Shown here in pieces: positions 1 to 6,921 of a DNA stretch of 9,080 bases. The position numbers and the translations under genes were made by a program. The notes beneath the pieces were generated by a model. It was given only the letters and a program-made list of their open reading frames with translations, did not search any database and had not been told where the DNA came from. Each line of letters starts with the position of its first letter. The stretch's first letter is position 1. This stretch comes from Gemmatimonadota bacterium (GTDB lineage Bacteria > Orphanbacterota > Orphanbacteria > Orphanbacterales > Orphanbacteraceae): positions 1-9,080 of the forward strand of contig JABDJQ010000478.1 in the NCBI GenBank assembly GCA_013002425.1, written 5' to 3'.

Positions 1-258
1 CCGCTGGAGGCGATGACCTGCGGGGCGCCCGTTCTCTGTTCCCGCGTCGGCGGGTTGCCCGAAGGGGTGGGGAACGCGGCTGTCATGGTGGCGCCGACTG
101 ACGCCGACCGATTCCGCGGCGAGCTTACGAAGCTGGCTCGCAGCGCGGAACTGCGCGACGAACTGCGGCACAAGGGCTTCGAGCGCGTGAAGCGGTTTTC
201 GTGGGAGTCCACCGCGCGGCAGACGGTTGCGCTCTACGAGGAAGTGGTGCGCCGGTGA
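1..258 (+). CDS. Glycosyltransferase family 4, C-terminal fragment (5' end outside window)
   Basis: The first 85 codons read in frame from base 1 to a TGA at 256-258 and form the end of a GT-B fold glycosyltransferase. The fragment opens with PLEAMTCGAPVLCS and then VGGLPEG. This is the typical GT4 donor-site motif: the Glu of PLEAM is the second acid of the E-x7-E signature, and the Gly-rich loop follows. The rest is the usual C-terminal helix pair, ending in FSWESTARQTVALYEEV, as in WaaG/PimB-like enzymes. In this family the enzyme moves a sugar from a nucleotide-sugar to a lipid-linked glycan or other acceptor on the cytoplasmic side of the membrane. Sugar and acceptor cannot be told from the fragment. 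The next gene, a flippase, starts inside its stop codon, so the two are probably cotranscribed and serve the same surface polysaccharide. Confidence 0.88.
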   Translation, partial: PLEAMTCGAPVLCSRVGGLPEGVGNAAVMVAPTDADRFRGELTKLARSAELRDELRHKGFERVKRFSWESTARQTVALYEEVVRR

Positions 259-1685
259 AACGCGTCAGCATGGTGCGAAACATTCTGCTTTCGGGGATCG
301 CGCGCGCCAGCGATGCCGTTCTGCTTCTGCTGCTCGTTCTTGCCGCCCGCCAGCTCGGTGACGAACGCTACGGGCGCTTTGCGTTCGGTCTCGCGTTCGT
401 CGGGCTGTTCGAAGTGGCGGCTGACTTCGGTCTTCGCGAGCTCGTGATTCGCGAAGTCGGACGTGACCGCGGCCGGGCGCGATGGTTCGTGTCGCACGCG
501 ATGACATGGAAAGCGGCATACGCCGCGCTCACGACCCTGCTGGTCGGCGGCATCACCTGGTTCCTTCCTGTTTCGTCCGAACAGAAGGTCGTGATCTGGA
601 TCCTGCTCGCGGCCGCCATCTTTCGTTCTTTCCGGTTCTTCTTTCGCAGCGTTCTCGTCGCCCACGAAGCGTTCGGCACGGAGACGCGTACGCTCGTTAT
701 CGAGCGCACGGTGCTCGTGCTCGTCTGCGGGGGCGTGCTTCTGGCCGGGTACGGACTCGTTCCGTTCGCACTTTCCTTCGCTGCCGTGAGCCTCGCGAAC
801 ACGGCTCTTTTTCTGTTCGTTGCGCAGCGAAGCACCGGGTCGCTCGGGTTCGCGCGCGAGGGGCAGTCACTGCGGACGCTTTTTCAGAGTTCGGTTCCGT
901 TCTGGCTCACCGCGGCGGCCATGGGGCTCTATTTCAAGCTCGACTCGGTCATGCTGTCGTTCCTGCGGGGGGACGCGGAAGTCGGCTGGTACAACGCCGC
1001 CTACCGGATCATCGAGGGTACGGTCGTCATACCTTCGACGCTCTACTACGCTCTGTTCCCGCGCCTTTCGGCTCTGTATACGGAGGACCCCGGGGCGCTC
1101 CGTTCCGTCACCGAACGCGGACTGAAGGCCGTGATCGGCGTCGGCTTCCTGATGGCAGGCCTGGGAACACTGCTCGCGGACCCGTTGATGCTCGTCATCT
1201 ACGGATCGGACTTCGCTCCCTCGGGGATCTCGTTTCGCATTCTCTCGGCGAGTCTCCCGTTCTTCTTCGGCTGGAGCCTCATGATCGTCGTATTGAACTC
1301 GGTTCATCGCGCCAACATGCCGTTTCTGGGATTGCTGACCGGGTCGCTTCTGAACGTGGCGCTGAACCTGTGGCTGATCCCGCGTCACGGGTACGTGGGC
1401 GCCAGTATCGCGACCGCCGTGGCGGAAGTCTTCCTATTCGCATTTCTCTGGCGCGCACTCGGTGCGGCCGGGTACCGCTCTTCTGTCGTGGGGTGTCTGC
1501 TGAAGCCCGCGATCGCGGCATCCGTGTCGATCGCGGTCGTCTTCGCGCTGCCTCTCGTTCCCTCTTTGCGCGCGCTGCTCTTCGGGCTACTCTTCGCAGG
1601 CATGCTGAGTGTGCTTCGCTTCGTCGACGGAGAAGAGCGCGCCTGGATCGCGGAACGCATTCGCAGGATCGGGAGGAGAAGATGA
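255..1685 (+). CDS. Oligosaccharide/polysaccharide flippase (Wzx/RfbX-like, MOP superfamily)
   Basis: This predicted 476-residue membrane protein has about 12-14 hydrophobic segments. Family knowledge suggests it flips undecaprenyl-linked oligosaccharide units across the inner membrane. Diagnostic stretches are the N-terminal helix rich in Leu (VLLLLLVLAARQLG), the mid-protein KLDSVMLSFL followed by VGWYNAAYRI, and the late NLWLIPRHGYVGASIATA, all characteristic of polysaccharide biosynthesis membrane proteins. Start choice: GTG at 255 overlaps the upstream stop (GTGA) and has GAGGAAG at 238-244, ten bases away. An upstream ATG at 201 lies deep in the glycosyltransferase, and the ATG at 270 lacks a ribosome site. 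The length fits Wzx proteins (about 400-500 residues). The C-terminus overlaps the deacetylase start by ATGA. Substrate is unknown; a MurJ-type lipid II flippase is less likely in this context. Confidence 0.88.
   Translation: MKRVSMVRNILLSGIARASDAVLLLLLVLAARQLGDERYGRFAFGLAFVGLFEVAADFGLRELVIREVGRDRGRARWFVSHAMTWKAAYAALTTLLVGGITWFLPVSSEQKVVIWILLAAAIFRSFRFFFRSVLVAHEAFGTETRTLVIERTVLVLVCGGVLLAGYGLVPFALSFAAVSLANTALFLFVAQRSTGSLGFAREGQSLRTLFQSSVPFWLTAAAMGLYFKLDSVMLSFLRGDAEVGWYNAAYRIIEGTVVIPSTLYYALFPRLSALYTEDPGALRSVTERGLKAVIGVGFLMAGLGTLLADPLMLVIYGSDFAPSGISFRILSASLPFFFGWSLMIVVLNSVHRANMPFLGLLTGSLLNVALNLWLIPRHGYVGASIATAVAEVFLFAFLWRALGAAGYRSSVVGCLLKPAIAASVSIAVVFALPLVPSLRALLFGLLFAGMLSVLRFVDGEERAWIAERIRRIGRRR
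1672..1676 (+). promoter_or_regulatory. Ribosome binding site of the polysaccharide deacetylase
   Basis: GGAGG lies inside the last codons of the flippase, five bases before the ATG at 1682. It fixes the deacetylase start and rejects the much longer in-frame extension upstream, which runs antisense-like through the flippase gene. Confidence 0.8.
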
Positions 1686-2461
1686 GCGGCGCGGTACCCG
1701 TTCTTACGTACCATTCGATCGACGGCAGCGGGTCCATTCTATCCGCCTCGCCGGACGTGTTCGCCTCGCACCTCCGCTACCTGACCGAGCGCGGCTATCG
1801 CTGCGTTTCGCTCCTCTCGGTCGTGCGCGCGCTCAAGTCGCGCGATCCGCTTCCCGCGCGCAGTTTCGTGATCACGTTCGACGACGGGTATCGCAACAAT
1901 CTGCGGGATGCGCTGCCGATTCTGAAGCAGTTCGAATGCACGGCCACGATCTTCATTCCCGTCAACTACGTCGGCGGCACGAACGACTGGCCCGACCAGC
2001 ACGAGTCGATTCCGCGCGTTCCCGTCATGACCTGGGACGAGATTCGTGCGATCCGCTCCGCGGGAGTGGATATCGGCGCGCACACGATGTCGCACCCGCG
2101 CCTGCCGCGCTTGACGGATCCACGGGAACTCGAGCGCGAGATCGTCGGGAGTCGGGACGCGATTCGCGCGGAACTCGGCGAGGAGATCCCGCTGTTTTCG
2201 TACCCTTATGGGGAGTACGACGAACGGGCGCGCGCCATTGCAGCCGACGCGTTCGAGGGGGCGATATCCAACTGGCCCGACCGGATCCGTTCCGGATCCG
2301 ATCCGTACGCGCTCGAGCGCCTGAACGCGACGTCCGGCCTCTTTCGCAGGCTGCCGTTTTCCGTTCTCGAAGCCGGGCGATTTTCAGGCTACGTGCAGGC
2401 CAAGAAGTGGATCGGTTTCGGGCGGTCACTCTGGGAAGTGGGGCGGAGCAGGAACCGCTGA
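1682..2461 (+). CDS. Polysaccharide deacetylase (NodB homology domain, CE4)
   Basis: The predicted 259-residue protein is a CE4-type metal-dependent deacetylase acting on N- or O-acetylated sugars. It opens with VLTYHSI (residues 7-13), the common first strand of PgaB/IcaB-like members. The metal and catalytic motifs are visible: TFDDG at 65-69 (Asp base and Asp ligand) and HTMSHP at 134-139 (two His ligands). The third motif is FSYPYG at 172-177, in place of the classical RxPY and as often seen in the PgaB-like branch. No signal peptide or membrane segment is present, so the protein as read would be cytoplasmic or exported by an unusual route. It overlaps the flippase by ATGA, which suggests translational coupling and a role in tailoring the same glycan. 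Its last 36 bases overlap the convergent membrane glycosyltransferase gene. The substrate is not visible from sequence. Confidence 0.9.
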   Translation: MSGAVPVLTYHSIDGSGSILSASPDVFASHLRYLTERGYRCVSLLSVVRALKSRDPLPARSFVITFDDGYRNNLRDALPILKQFECTATIFIPVNYVGGTNDWPDQHESIPRVPVMTWDEIRAIRSAGVDIGAHTMSHPRLPRLTDPRELEREIVGSRDAIRAELGEEIPLFSYPYGEYDERARAIAADAFEGAISNWPDRIRSGSDPYALERLNATSGLFRRLPFSVLEAGRFSGYVQAKKWIGFGRSLWEVGRSRNR

Positions 2462-4108
2462 TCGGTTGATCCCGGTCTGCGTGATTTTCTCTTCCGGTGC
2501 GAGTTCCTTCACCTGGCACAAGACGACGCCCTTTCGTTCGACCGCGTAAACGACGGGACTGGCGGGGAACTGCAGGAAGAGCTCGGTTCGGCGCAGCCCG
2601 ATGTAGTAACGATAGTCTCCGTCGCCTCCGCCGTCCCTGTAGTCTTCCCAGTAGAGGGGGCGCAGGTTCCAGTCAAGGAACGCACGAGTACCCGCCGGAT
2701 TCCCGCCCAGTACGACGCCGTCGCCCGAGTCGGCCACGCTGCTGACATATTCCGCGCATGCGCGCATGCTGAGCCCCCAGTAGTCGAGTTCGAAGTCGTT
2801 CCGGGCGCCGACGATTCCGCCGATCGGCTCGTGGAAGTACGTTGCCTCGTATGGATGCAGTTCACGCATCTCCCTGACGACGGTGCCGGCGTACAGAACG
2901 AGCAGAGACCACAGGATGACGCGTCCTTTCGGTCCGGCAGCCTCATGCAGGGAGACGACTGCGTAAGACGCGAACGCGGCCAGTGCCGGAAGGATGAAGA
3001 GAAACTGCCGGATCCCGTCGTATACCGTCGCGTGTTTCACGAACGCATAACACGGCAGGGCGAAGATCTGGAACAGGAGCGCCACGACGAACCCGCGACG
3101 CAGCGGGTCGAGAGACCGCCAGCGGAGGAGGGCGAGGATGATTCCTCCGAGACCGAGCAGAAACCAGATCACGGGCGTGGTACGCCACAGGTAGACGGCG
3201 ACGTAGCGTCTCGGAAGCCGGTCAGCCGGGTATATTTCGCCTTCGAACAGCACCGGCGCGTCGAACGGATGATGCGAAAAGTAGATCAGACTGTTCTGCA
3301 GCCAGGTGAACGGCGAAGCATAGGACGCGGGGTGAAGGGCAACGGTCGTCACGAGCCAGGCGGCGGCGGTTACGAGAAGGCCCAGCCCGAGGAGAGCCGG
3401 GTTTCGCGCGCTCGGTTTTCCGCGCCCCATCATGACGATCAGCACGGGCAGGAGCACGAGACAGACGGCAAGGCCGAGACGCGTGGCGGATCCGAAGCCG
3501 ACGAGCAGCCCGAAGAGCCCGAAACCCGCCATGCGGGCGGGCCCGCGCTTCGCCGCGAGAATGCGCCGAACGATGAGCGGCGCCAGGAACGAAACAAGAG
3601 TGAACGCCGCAGCGAAGGGGATATCCTTCGCGTTGTAGAACGAGTGCCCCCAGAAGCGGGGCATCAATACGAGGATCGCGCCGCCGAGAACGCCCAGCGG
3701 GTATCCGCCGAGCGCATGCCCGATTCCGCAGGCGAGAGCGATCGTGAGCAGCGACGTACACAGGGTCAGCACGTGCCGGACGACGGCCCTTCGATAGGGG
3801 GCGCGATGCTTCTGTTCGGGATCGATCGTATGAAAGCGGCTCAGCACCCGGTAAGAGGCTTCGCCGATCAGGTTGAAGAGCTGACCGTAGTGCCCCTGAT
3901 TGTCCGAGAGCCCGGTCCCCTCCCGGATCGATTGGACGAGTTCCTGAACCTCATGGATGTGGTTGGATTCGTCCCACGAGATTCCGTAGTCGGGGAGGGT
4001 TCGAAAACCGACAATCGCCACGAGGACGAGGAGCGCGGCCGCAGGCACCCACGGGAGGTTACGATTTGTCGTTCGATTCAACGGACCGCACTTCTCCGGC
4101 GTTTCCAC
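2426..4108 (-). CDS. GT39/PMT-like integral membrane glycosyltransferase
   Basis: This 560-residue GT-C-type protein has about 10-12 membrane segments and a soluble C-terminal part. Family members use polyprenyl-phosphate sugars as donors on the periplasmic side. The first helix (about 22-38) is followed by GISWDE (42-47), the acidic first-loop motif that carries the catalytic or metal-binding acid in PMT/ArnT-like enzymes. Further family marks are NAKDIPFA in the third loop, LPRRYVAVYLWRTTPV mid-protein, YDGIRQFLFILPAL, and HPYEATYFHEPIGG followed by ELDYWGLS near the end. The GTG at 4108 has an in-frame stop three codons upstream, so it is the most distal possible start, but it has no clear ribosome site. 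A TTG nine codons downstream is an alternative. The gene stands alone, divergent from the tRNA, and its C-terminus overlaps the deacetylase tail antisense. The acceptor could be a glycan, lipid or protein. Confidence 0.85.
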   Translation of the reverse strand: METPEKCGPLNRTTNRNLPWVPAAALLVLVAIVGFRTLPDYGISWDESNHIHEVQELVQSIREGTGLSDNQGHYGQLFNLIGEASYRVLSRFHTIDPEQKHRAPYRRAVVRHVLTLCTSLLTIALACGIGHALGGYPLGVLGGAILVLMPRFWGHSFYNAKDIPFAAAFTLVSFLAPLIVRRILAAKRGPARMAGFGLFGLLVGFGSATRLGLAVCLVLLPVLIVMMGRGKPSARNPALLGLGLLVTAAAWLVTTVALHPASYASPFTWLQNSLIYFSHHPFDAPVLFEGEIYPADRLPRRYVAVYLWRTTPVIWFLLGLGGIILALLRWRSLDPLRRGFVVALLFQIFALPCYAFVKHATVYDGIRQFLFILPALAAFASYAVVSLHEAAGPKGRVILWSLLVLYAGTVVREMRELHPYEATYFHEPIGGIVGARNDFELDYWGLSMRACAEYVSSVADSGDGVVLGGNPAGTRAFLDWNLRPLYWEDYRDGGGDGDYRYYIGLRRTELFLQFPASPVVYAVERKGVVLCQVKELAPEEKITQTGINRSAVPAPPHFPE

Positions 4109-4128
4109 GGTTTCGACTCACAAGTCTC

Positions 4129-4157
4129 TTGACAGGGGACCGTGCAGTGTCTAAATT
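4129..4157 (+). promoter_or_regulatory. Sigma70-type promoter of the initiator tRNA gene
   Basis: A perfect -35 TTGACA (4129-4134) and a -10 TAAATT (4152-4157) are separated by 17 bases, the optimal spacing. Transcription would begin near 4164, leaving a leader of about ten bases before the tRNA. The strength fits a stable RNA gene. Confidence 0.85.
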
Positions 4158-4174
4158 CTACTTCTTGCATTTGG

Positions 4175-4251
<77 letters not shown>

Positions 4252-4262
4252 CTTTTGAGTGT

Positions 4263-4293
4263 AAGGCTCCGGAGAGCGATCCCGGAGCTTTTT
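4263..4293 (+). terminator. Intrinsic terminator after the tRNA
   Basis: A GC-rich hairpin pairs GCTCCGG (4266-4272) with CCGGAGC (4282-4288) around a nine-base loop. It is followed at once by TTTTT (4289-4293). The stem can extend by G:U and A:U pairs at its base. It lies 11 bases after the CCA end and separates the tRNA from the convergent ftsB-like gene. It has no T-tract in the minus direction, so it probably does not stop the eno operon. Confidence 0.88.
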
Positions 4294-4415
4294 CCATATC
4301 CCACCGGTTTGCCGCCCGGCATCGAACGATTCCGACTCTCATCTTCCCCGGCACCGCCGTCCATCATCGGTCATTCGGATGAACTGTCGAGAAAGCGGCG
4401 GCTCCAAAGGCTCGT

Positions 4416-4811
4416 CTATTCGGGGGTCGCGGCGCCGGGTTCCGCGCCGCTCAGGATCGCGTCCCGTTCGGATTCCGGAACGGGAACGAAGAGGTACTGC
4501 CGCTCGCCGGGACGCAGCATCAGATACTCCTCGCGCGCCAGCCGTTCGATGAAAACGGGATCGTTTTCGAGTCTGCCCGCGATCGTCTGCAGGGAATCGA
4601 TCGTGGTCTGCGTTGCGAGCAGAGAGGTCGTCAGTTCCTGTCTCTCGGACCGCAGTTTCTGCAGCGCGATGATGCTGTGGTCACCGAGCAGGAACGTATG
4701 CAGCACCCAGAGGCCGGCCCCGAGCAGCGTGAACTGGGCGAGTTGTCTGCGGGCGAGATGCGATCGAAGATCGAAGCGGAGGTAGCGGAGTCGAAGGGGC
4801 GTTCGCTTCAT
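4416..4811 (-). CDS. ftsB: FtsB/DivIC-family septum formation initiator
   Basis: The 131-residue predicted bitopic protein has a short basic cytoplasmic N-terminus (MKRTPLRLRYLR), one membrane helix at about 24-42, and a coiled coil at about 45-82 rich in Leu, Gln and Glu. It then has the family signature LENDPVFIERLAREEYLMLR ending in PGER (81-104). FtsB/DivIC proteins form a complex with FtsL and FtsQ/DivIB in the periplasm and switch on septal wall synthesis. Start: ATG at 4811, one base after the enolase stop (TGA-G-ATG). The reading frame stays open further upstream, but that extension lies inside eno and is not membrane-protein-like. No strong ribosome site is seen, so translation probably depends on coupling to eno. 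The C-terminal tail after residue 105 is Pro/Glu/Ala-rich and not conserved in my reading. ftsB and divIC cannot be told apart here. Confidence 0.88.
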   Translation of the reverse strand: MKRTPLRLRYLRFDLRSHLARRQLAQFTLLGAGLWVLHTFLLGDHSIIALQKLRSERQELTTSLLATQTTIDSLQTIAGRLENDPVFIERLAREEYLMLRPGERQYLFVPVPESERDAILSGAEPGAATPE

Positions 4812-4812
4812 C

Positions 4813-6111
4813 TCAGGACTCGTCTCCCGTGTGTCCGAACGGGCGGCCGCCCGCGTATTCGGCCATGTCGCCGAGATCGTCTTCGATGCGCAGCAGTTGA
4901 TTGTATTTCGCGATGCGATCGCTGCGACAGAGCGATCCCGTCTTGATCTGCCCCGCGTTCGTCGCGACGGCAAGATCCGCAATCGTGGCGTCCTCGGTTT
5001 CACCCGACCGGTGAGAGATGACGGAGGTGTACCCGTTGCGCGTGGCCAGGTCGATCGCCTCGAGCGTCTCCGTGACCGTGCCGATCTGGTTCAGCTTGAT
5101 CAGAATCGAGTTCGCGATTCCCTCTTCGATGCCGCGGCCGAGCCGATCGACGTTCGTAACGAAAAGATCGTCGCCGACGAGCTGTGCGCGATCGCCGATC
5201 GATTCGGTCAATGCGCGCCAGCCTTCCCAGTCGTTTTCGTCGAGGCCGTCCTCGATCGAAACGATGGGGTAGGAGTCGACGAGGCGTTTCCAGTAAGCGA
5301 CCATGCCGGCCGCGTCGAGTTTCTTCTTTTCCGCCGCGAGTTCGTACGTTCCCTTCGTGCAGAACTCGCTCGCCGCCGCGTCGATCGCCAGGAACACATT
5401 GCGCCCGGCGCTGTATCCGGCTTTCGCGACGGCTTCCACGATGATCTCGATCGCCTCTTCGTTCGACCCGAGGTTCGGGGCGAAGCCGCCCTCGTCGCCG
5501 ACCGCGGTGGAAAGTCCCCGCTTCTTCAGAATGCCCTTCAACGTATGAAAGATTTCCGCGCCGCCGCGCAGCGCTTCGCGAAACGTCGGGAAGCCGGTCG
5601 GTACGATCATGAATTCCTGGATGTCGACGTTGTTGTCCGCGTGTGCGCCGCCGTTCATGATGTTCATCATCGGCGTCGGAAGCAGGCTGGCGGAGACCCC
5701 GCCGAGATAGCGGTAGAGCGGAAGGCCCACGCCCTCGGCCGCGGCGTGCGCGACGGCGAGCGATGTTCCCAGAATCGCGTTGGCGCCGAGCTTCGCCTTG
5801 TTCGGCGTGCCGTCCAGTTCGATCAGCGTTCTGTCGACGACCCTCTGTTCCACGGCGTCGATCTCGAGGTCGAGGATCTCGGGAGCAATCGTATCGTTCA
5901 CGTTTTGAACCGCGCGCGTCACGCCCTTGCCGAGATAGCGATTTTTGTCTCCGTCGCGCAGTTCGACGGCTTCGTGTTCACCGGTCGAGGCGCCGGACGG
6001 AACGATCGCTCGTCCGAAGGCTCCGGACTCGAGCGTACATTCGACTTCGACGGTGGGGTTTCCACGGGAATCGAGAACTTCCCGGGCATGCAGATCGATG
6101 ATGCGAGTCAC
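4813..6111 (-). CDS. eno: Enolase (phosphopyruvate hydratase)
   Basis: The full-length 432-residue enolase converts 2-phosphoglycerate to phosphoenolpyruvate in glycolysis and gluconeogenesis, and works in the cytoplasm with Mg2+. The family landmarks are present in order: EVLDSRGNPTVEVE near the N-terminus, the mobile loop SGASTGEHEAVELRDGD (about 39-55), NIMNGGAHADNNVDIQEFM (about 150-168), VGDEGGFAPN (about 204-213, with the catalytic acid Glu), SIEDGLDENDW (about 284-294), GDDLFVTN, the catalytic Lys in SILIKLNQIGT (about 334-344), and SHRSGETEDATIADLAVA (about 365-382). Start: GTG at 6111, six bases after GGAGG. The in-frame extension upstream to 6276 would add about 55 residues not found in enolases. 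The gene is first in an operon with the ftsB-like gene and divergent from the sigma-factor operon. Confidence 0.98.
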   Translation of the reverse strand: MTRIIDLHAREVLDSRGNPTVEVECTLESGAFGRAIVPSGASTGEHEAVELRDGDKNRYLGKGVTRAVQNVNDTIAPEILDLEIDAVEQRVVDRTLIELDGTPNKAKLGANAILGTSLAVAHAAAEGVGLPLYRYLGGVSASLLPTPMMNIMNGGAHADNNVDIQEFMIVPTGFPTFREALRGGAEIFHTLKGILKKRGLSTAVGDEGGFAPNLGSNEEAIEIIVEAVAKAGYSAGRNVFLAIDAAASEFCTKGTYELAAEKKKLDAAGMVAYWKRLVDSYPIVSIEDGLDENDWEGWRALTESIGDRAQLVGDDLFVTNVDRLGRGIEEGIANSILIKLNQIGTVTETLEAIDLATRNGYTSVISHRSGETEDATIADLAVATNAGQIKTGSLCRSDRIAKYNQLLRIEDDLGDMAEYAGGRPFGHTGDES

Positions 6112-6117
6112 TGTAAT

Positions 6118-6122
6118 CCTCC
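6118..6122 (-). promoter_or_regulatory. Ribosome binding site fixing the GTG start of eno
   Basis: On the minus strand GGAGG is followed by ATTACA and then GTG. The first residues from this GTG (xTRIIDLHAREVLDSRG) match the usual N-terminus of enolase, so both spacing and homology support the start. Confidence 0.88.
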
Positions 6123-6145
6123 AAACGGCAGGGTGATACGTGGGC

Positions 6146-6174
6146 ACACTACTATTGTGGATGAAGTGGGTCAA
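6146..6174 (-). promoter_or_regulatory. Candidate promoter of the eno-ftsB operon
   Basis: On the minus strand, -35 TTGACC (6174-6169) and -10 TAGTGT (6151-6146) are 17 bases apart. The -35 is one base off consensus; the -10 keeps only the TA start and final T. Transcription would begin about 30 bases before the GTG. The position is good but the -10 is weak, so this is a candidate only. Confidence 0.45.
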
Positions 6175-6186
6175 CGGAAAACCCAC
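6166..6186. repeat. Inverted repeat GTGGGT-N9-ACCCAC in the divergent control region
   Basis: Perfect 6-base arms (6166-6171 and 6181-6186) flank a nine-base centre. The left arm overlaps the candidate eno -35 hexamer. The site lies between two divergent operons, so it could bind a dimeric regulator or form a hairpin. With short arms in GC-rich DNA it could also be chance. Confidence 0.45.
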
Positions 6187-6223
6187 GCGGTTTTCAACGC
6201 GCACCTCGCCGCCGCGACCGTTC

Positions 6224-6252
6224 TTGACCGCACCGGTACGCTTCCATAGAGT
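6224..6252 (+). promoter_or_regulatory. Candidate sigma70-like promoter of the ECF sigma operon
   Basis: TTGACC (6224-6229) and TAGAGT (6247-6252) are spaced by 17 bases. The start would fall near 6259, just before the ribosome site at 6264. I see no GAAC-type ECF -35 box, so the operon may depend on the housekeeping sigma and not on its own product. Confidence 0.5.
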
Positions 6253-6263
6253 GAGCCCGAGTT

Positions 6264-6268
6264 GGAGG
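6264..6268 (+). promoter_or_regulatory. Ribosome binding site fixing the TTG start of the sigma factor
   Basis: GGAGG sits seven bases before TTG at 6276. No ATG or GTG in this frame is better placed, and the residues that follow lead directly into the sigma region 2 domain, so TTG is the likely initiator. Confidence 0.8.
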
Positions 6269-6275
6269 GCGCGCA

Positions 6276-6905
6276 TTGGCTCGATCGCCGGATGAAAAGA
6301 AGCTGGTCCGGCGGATCCTCGAGGGGGACGCGGAGGCGTTCCGCCCGCTTGTTCGCACCTACCAGTCCCCGGTTTACCACCTCGCTCTTCGCATTCTCCG
6401 CAATCGGGACGACGCGGAAGACGCCGCGCAGGACGTGTTCGTCAAGGTCTTCAGAAAGCTGCGATCGTACGACGACCGGTATGCGCTCAAGAGCTGGATC
6501 CTGCGCATCACGCACAACCACTGCATCGATCAGCTGCGCAAGAGGAAGCACAAGATGCTCTCGCTCGACGAGCCGTTTGCCCGGGGGGACGGGGAGACGG
6601 AGTGGGAACTGCCGGATCCCGACGCGGTCGATCCGCTCGAGGCGGCGCTCGACAGCGAGCTGAAGGCGATTCTGGCGTCGGCGATCGAGCGGCTCTCTCC
6701 GAATCTGCAAGCCGCCATCACGCTCCGCCATGTGGAGGGGCTCCGGTACGACGAGATCGCGGACGTACTCGGGATTCCGCTCGGAACGGTCAAAGTACGT
6801 ATCTTCCGTGCCCGGGAGGAGCTGGCGCGCCTGCTGGGAAGCCGACTGGGGCGCAACAAAACTCGAGGAAAAGAGAAACCTGACTCGGGCGGGTCTCGTA
6901 AGTAG
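6276..6905 (+). CDS. ECF-type RNA polymerase sigma factor (RpoE/SigW-like)
   Basis: The 209-residue sigma70-family protein has only regions 2 and 4, the layout of extracytoplasmic-function sigma factors. Region 2 spans about 22-92. It shows DDAEDAAQDVFVKVFRKL (45-62), the core-binding helix, and SWILRITHNHCIDQLRKRK (73-91), the -10 melting and recognition helix. An acidic linker (about 98-125) leads to region 4 (about 130-187), whose helix-turn-helix covers about 158-183 and contains YDEIADVLGIPLGTVKVR. The protein would redirect RNA polymerase to a small regulon after release from an anti-sigma factor. It starts at TTG and is followed after 16 bases by a membrane protein that fits an anti-sigma role. 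The C-terminal tail (about 188-209) is short and basic. The ECF subgroup and target promoters cannot be assigned by eye. Confidence 0.94.
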   Translation: MARSPDEKKLVRRILEGDAEAFRPLVRTYQSPVYHLALRILRNRDDAEDAAQDVFVKVFRKLRSYDDRYALKSWILRITHNHCIDQLRKRKHKMLSLDEPFARGDGETEWELPDPDAVDPLEAALDSELKAILASAIERLSPNLQAAITLRHVEGLRYDEIADVLGIPLGTVKVRIFRAREELARLLGSRLGRNKTRGKEKPDSGGSRK

Positions 6906-6909
6906 AGCT

Positions 6910-6916
6910 AAGGAGG
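6910..6916 (+). promoter_or_regulatory. Strong ribosome binding site of the putative anti-sigma gene
   Basis: AAGGAGG, extended to TAAGGAGGT, is essentially a full anti-16S match five bases before GTG at 6922. It sets the start, although the frame stays open back to 6730 inside the sigma gene. It also suggests the anti-sigma protein is translated at least as well as the sigma factor. Confidence 0.88.
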
Positions 6917-6921
6917 TCGTC

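Noticed and set aside
482..1681. Upstream in-frame extension of the deacetylase
   Set aside because: It lies inside the flippase gene in another frame and is Arg-rich. The GGAGG at 1672 and VLTYHSI motif mark the start at 1682.
2831..4132. Long plus-strand open frame of 433 codons
   Set aside because: It lies antisense to the well-supported GT39-like gene. Its product is rich in Arg/Glu/Gly/Gln with no hydrophobic core, as expected from the mirror of a GC-rich membrane-protein gene.
4155..4160. Minus-strand TAGAAT as a -10 for the GT39-like gene
   Set aside because: No acceptable -35 lies 16-18 bases upstream (that position is inside the tRNA acceptor), so no promoter is claimed.
4294..4415. 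Search for a small RNA or minus-strand terminator after the ftsB-like gene
   Set aside because: Only a weak TCAT-TCGG-ATGA inverted repeat near 4372 is visible, with no T-tract on the minus strand.
4812..5003. 64-codon N-terminal extension of the FtsB-like protein
   Set aside because: It falls inside eno in another frame, is Arg/Ser/Thr-rich and would hide the usual short basic N-terminus before the membrane helix.
4831..6249. Plus-strand open frame of 472 codons opposite enolase
   Set aside because: Enolase on the minus strand is certain. The opposite frame is low-complexity Arg/Asp/Val-rich and has no ribosome site.
6224..6252. ECF-type autoregulatory promoter before the sigma gene
   Set aside because: No GAAC-like -35 with a matching -10 at ECF spacing was found; a sigma70-like pair fits better.
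6112..6276. 55-codon N-terminal extension of enolase
   Set aside because: The GTG at 6111 with GGAGG matches the standard enolase N-terminus, and the extension contains the promoter region.
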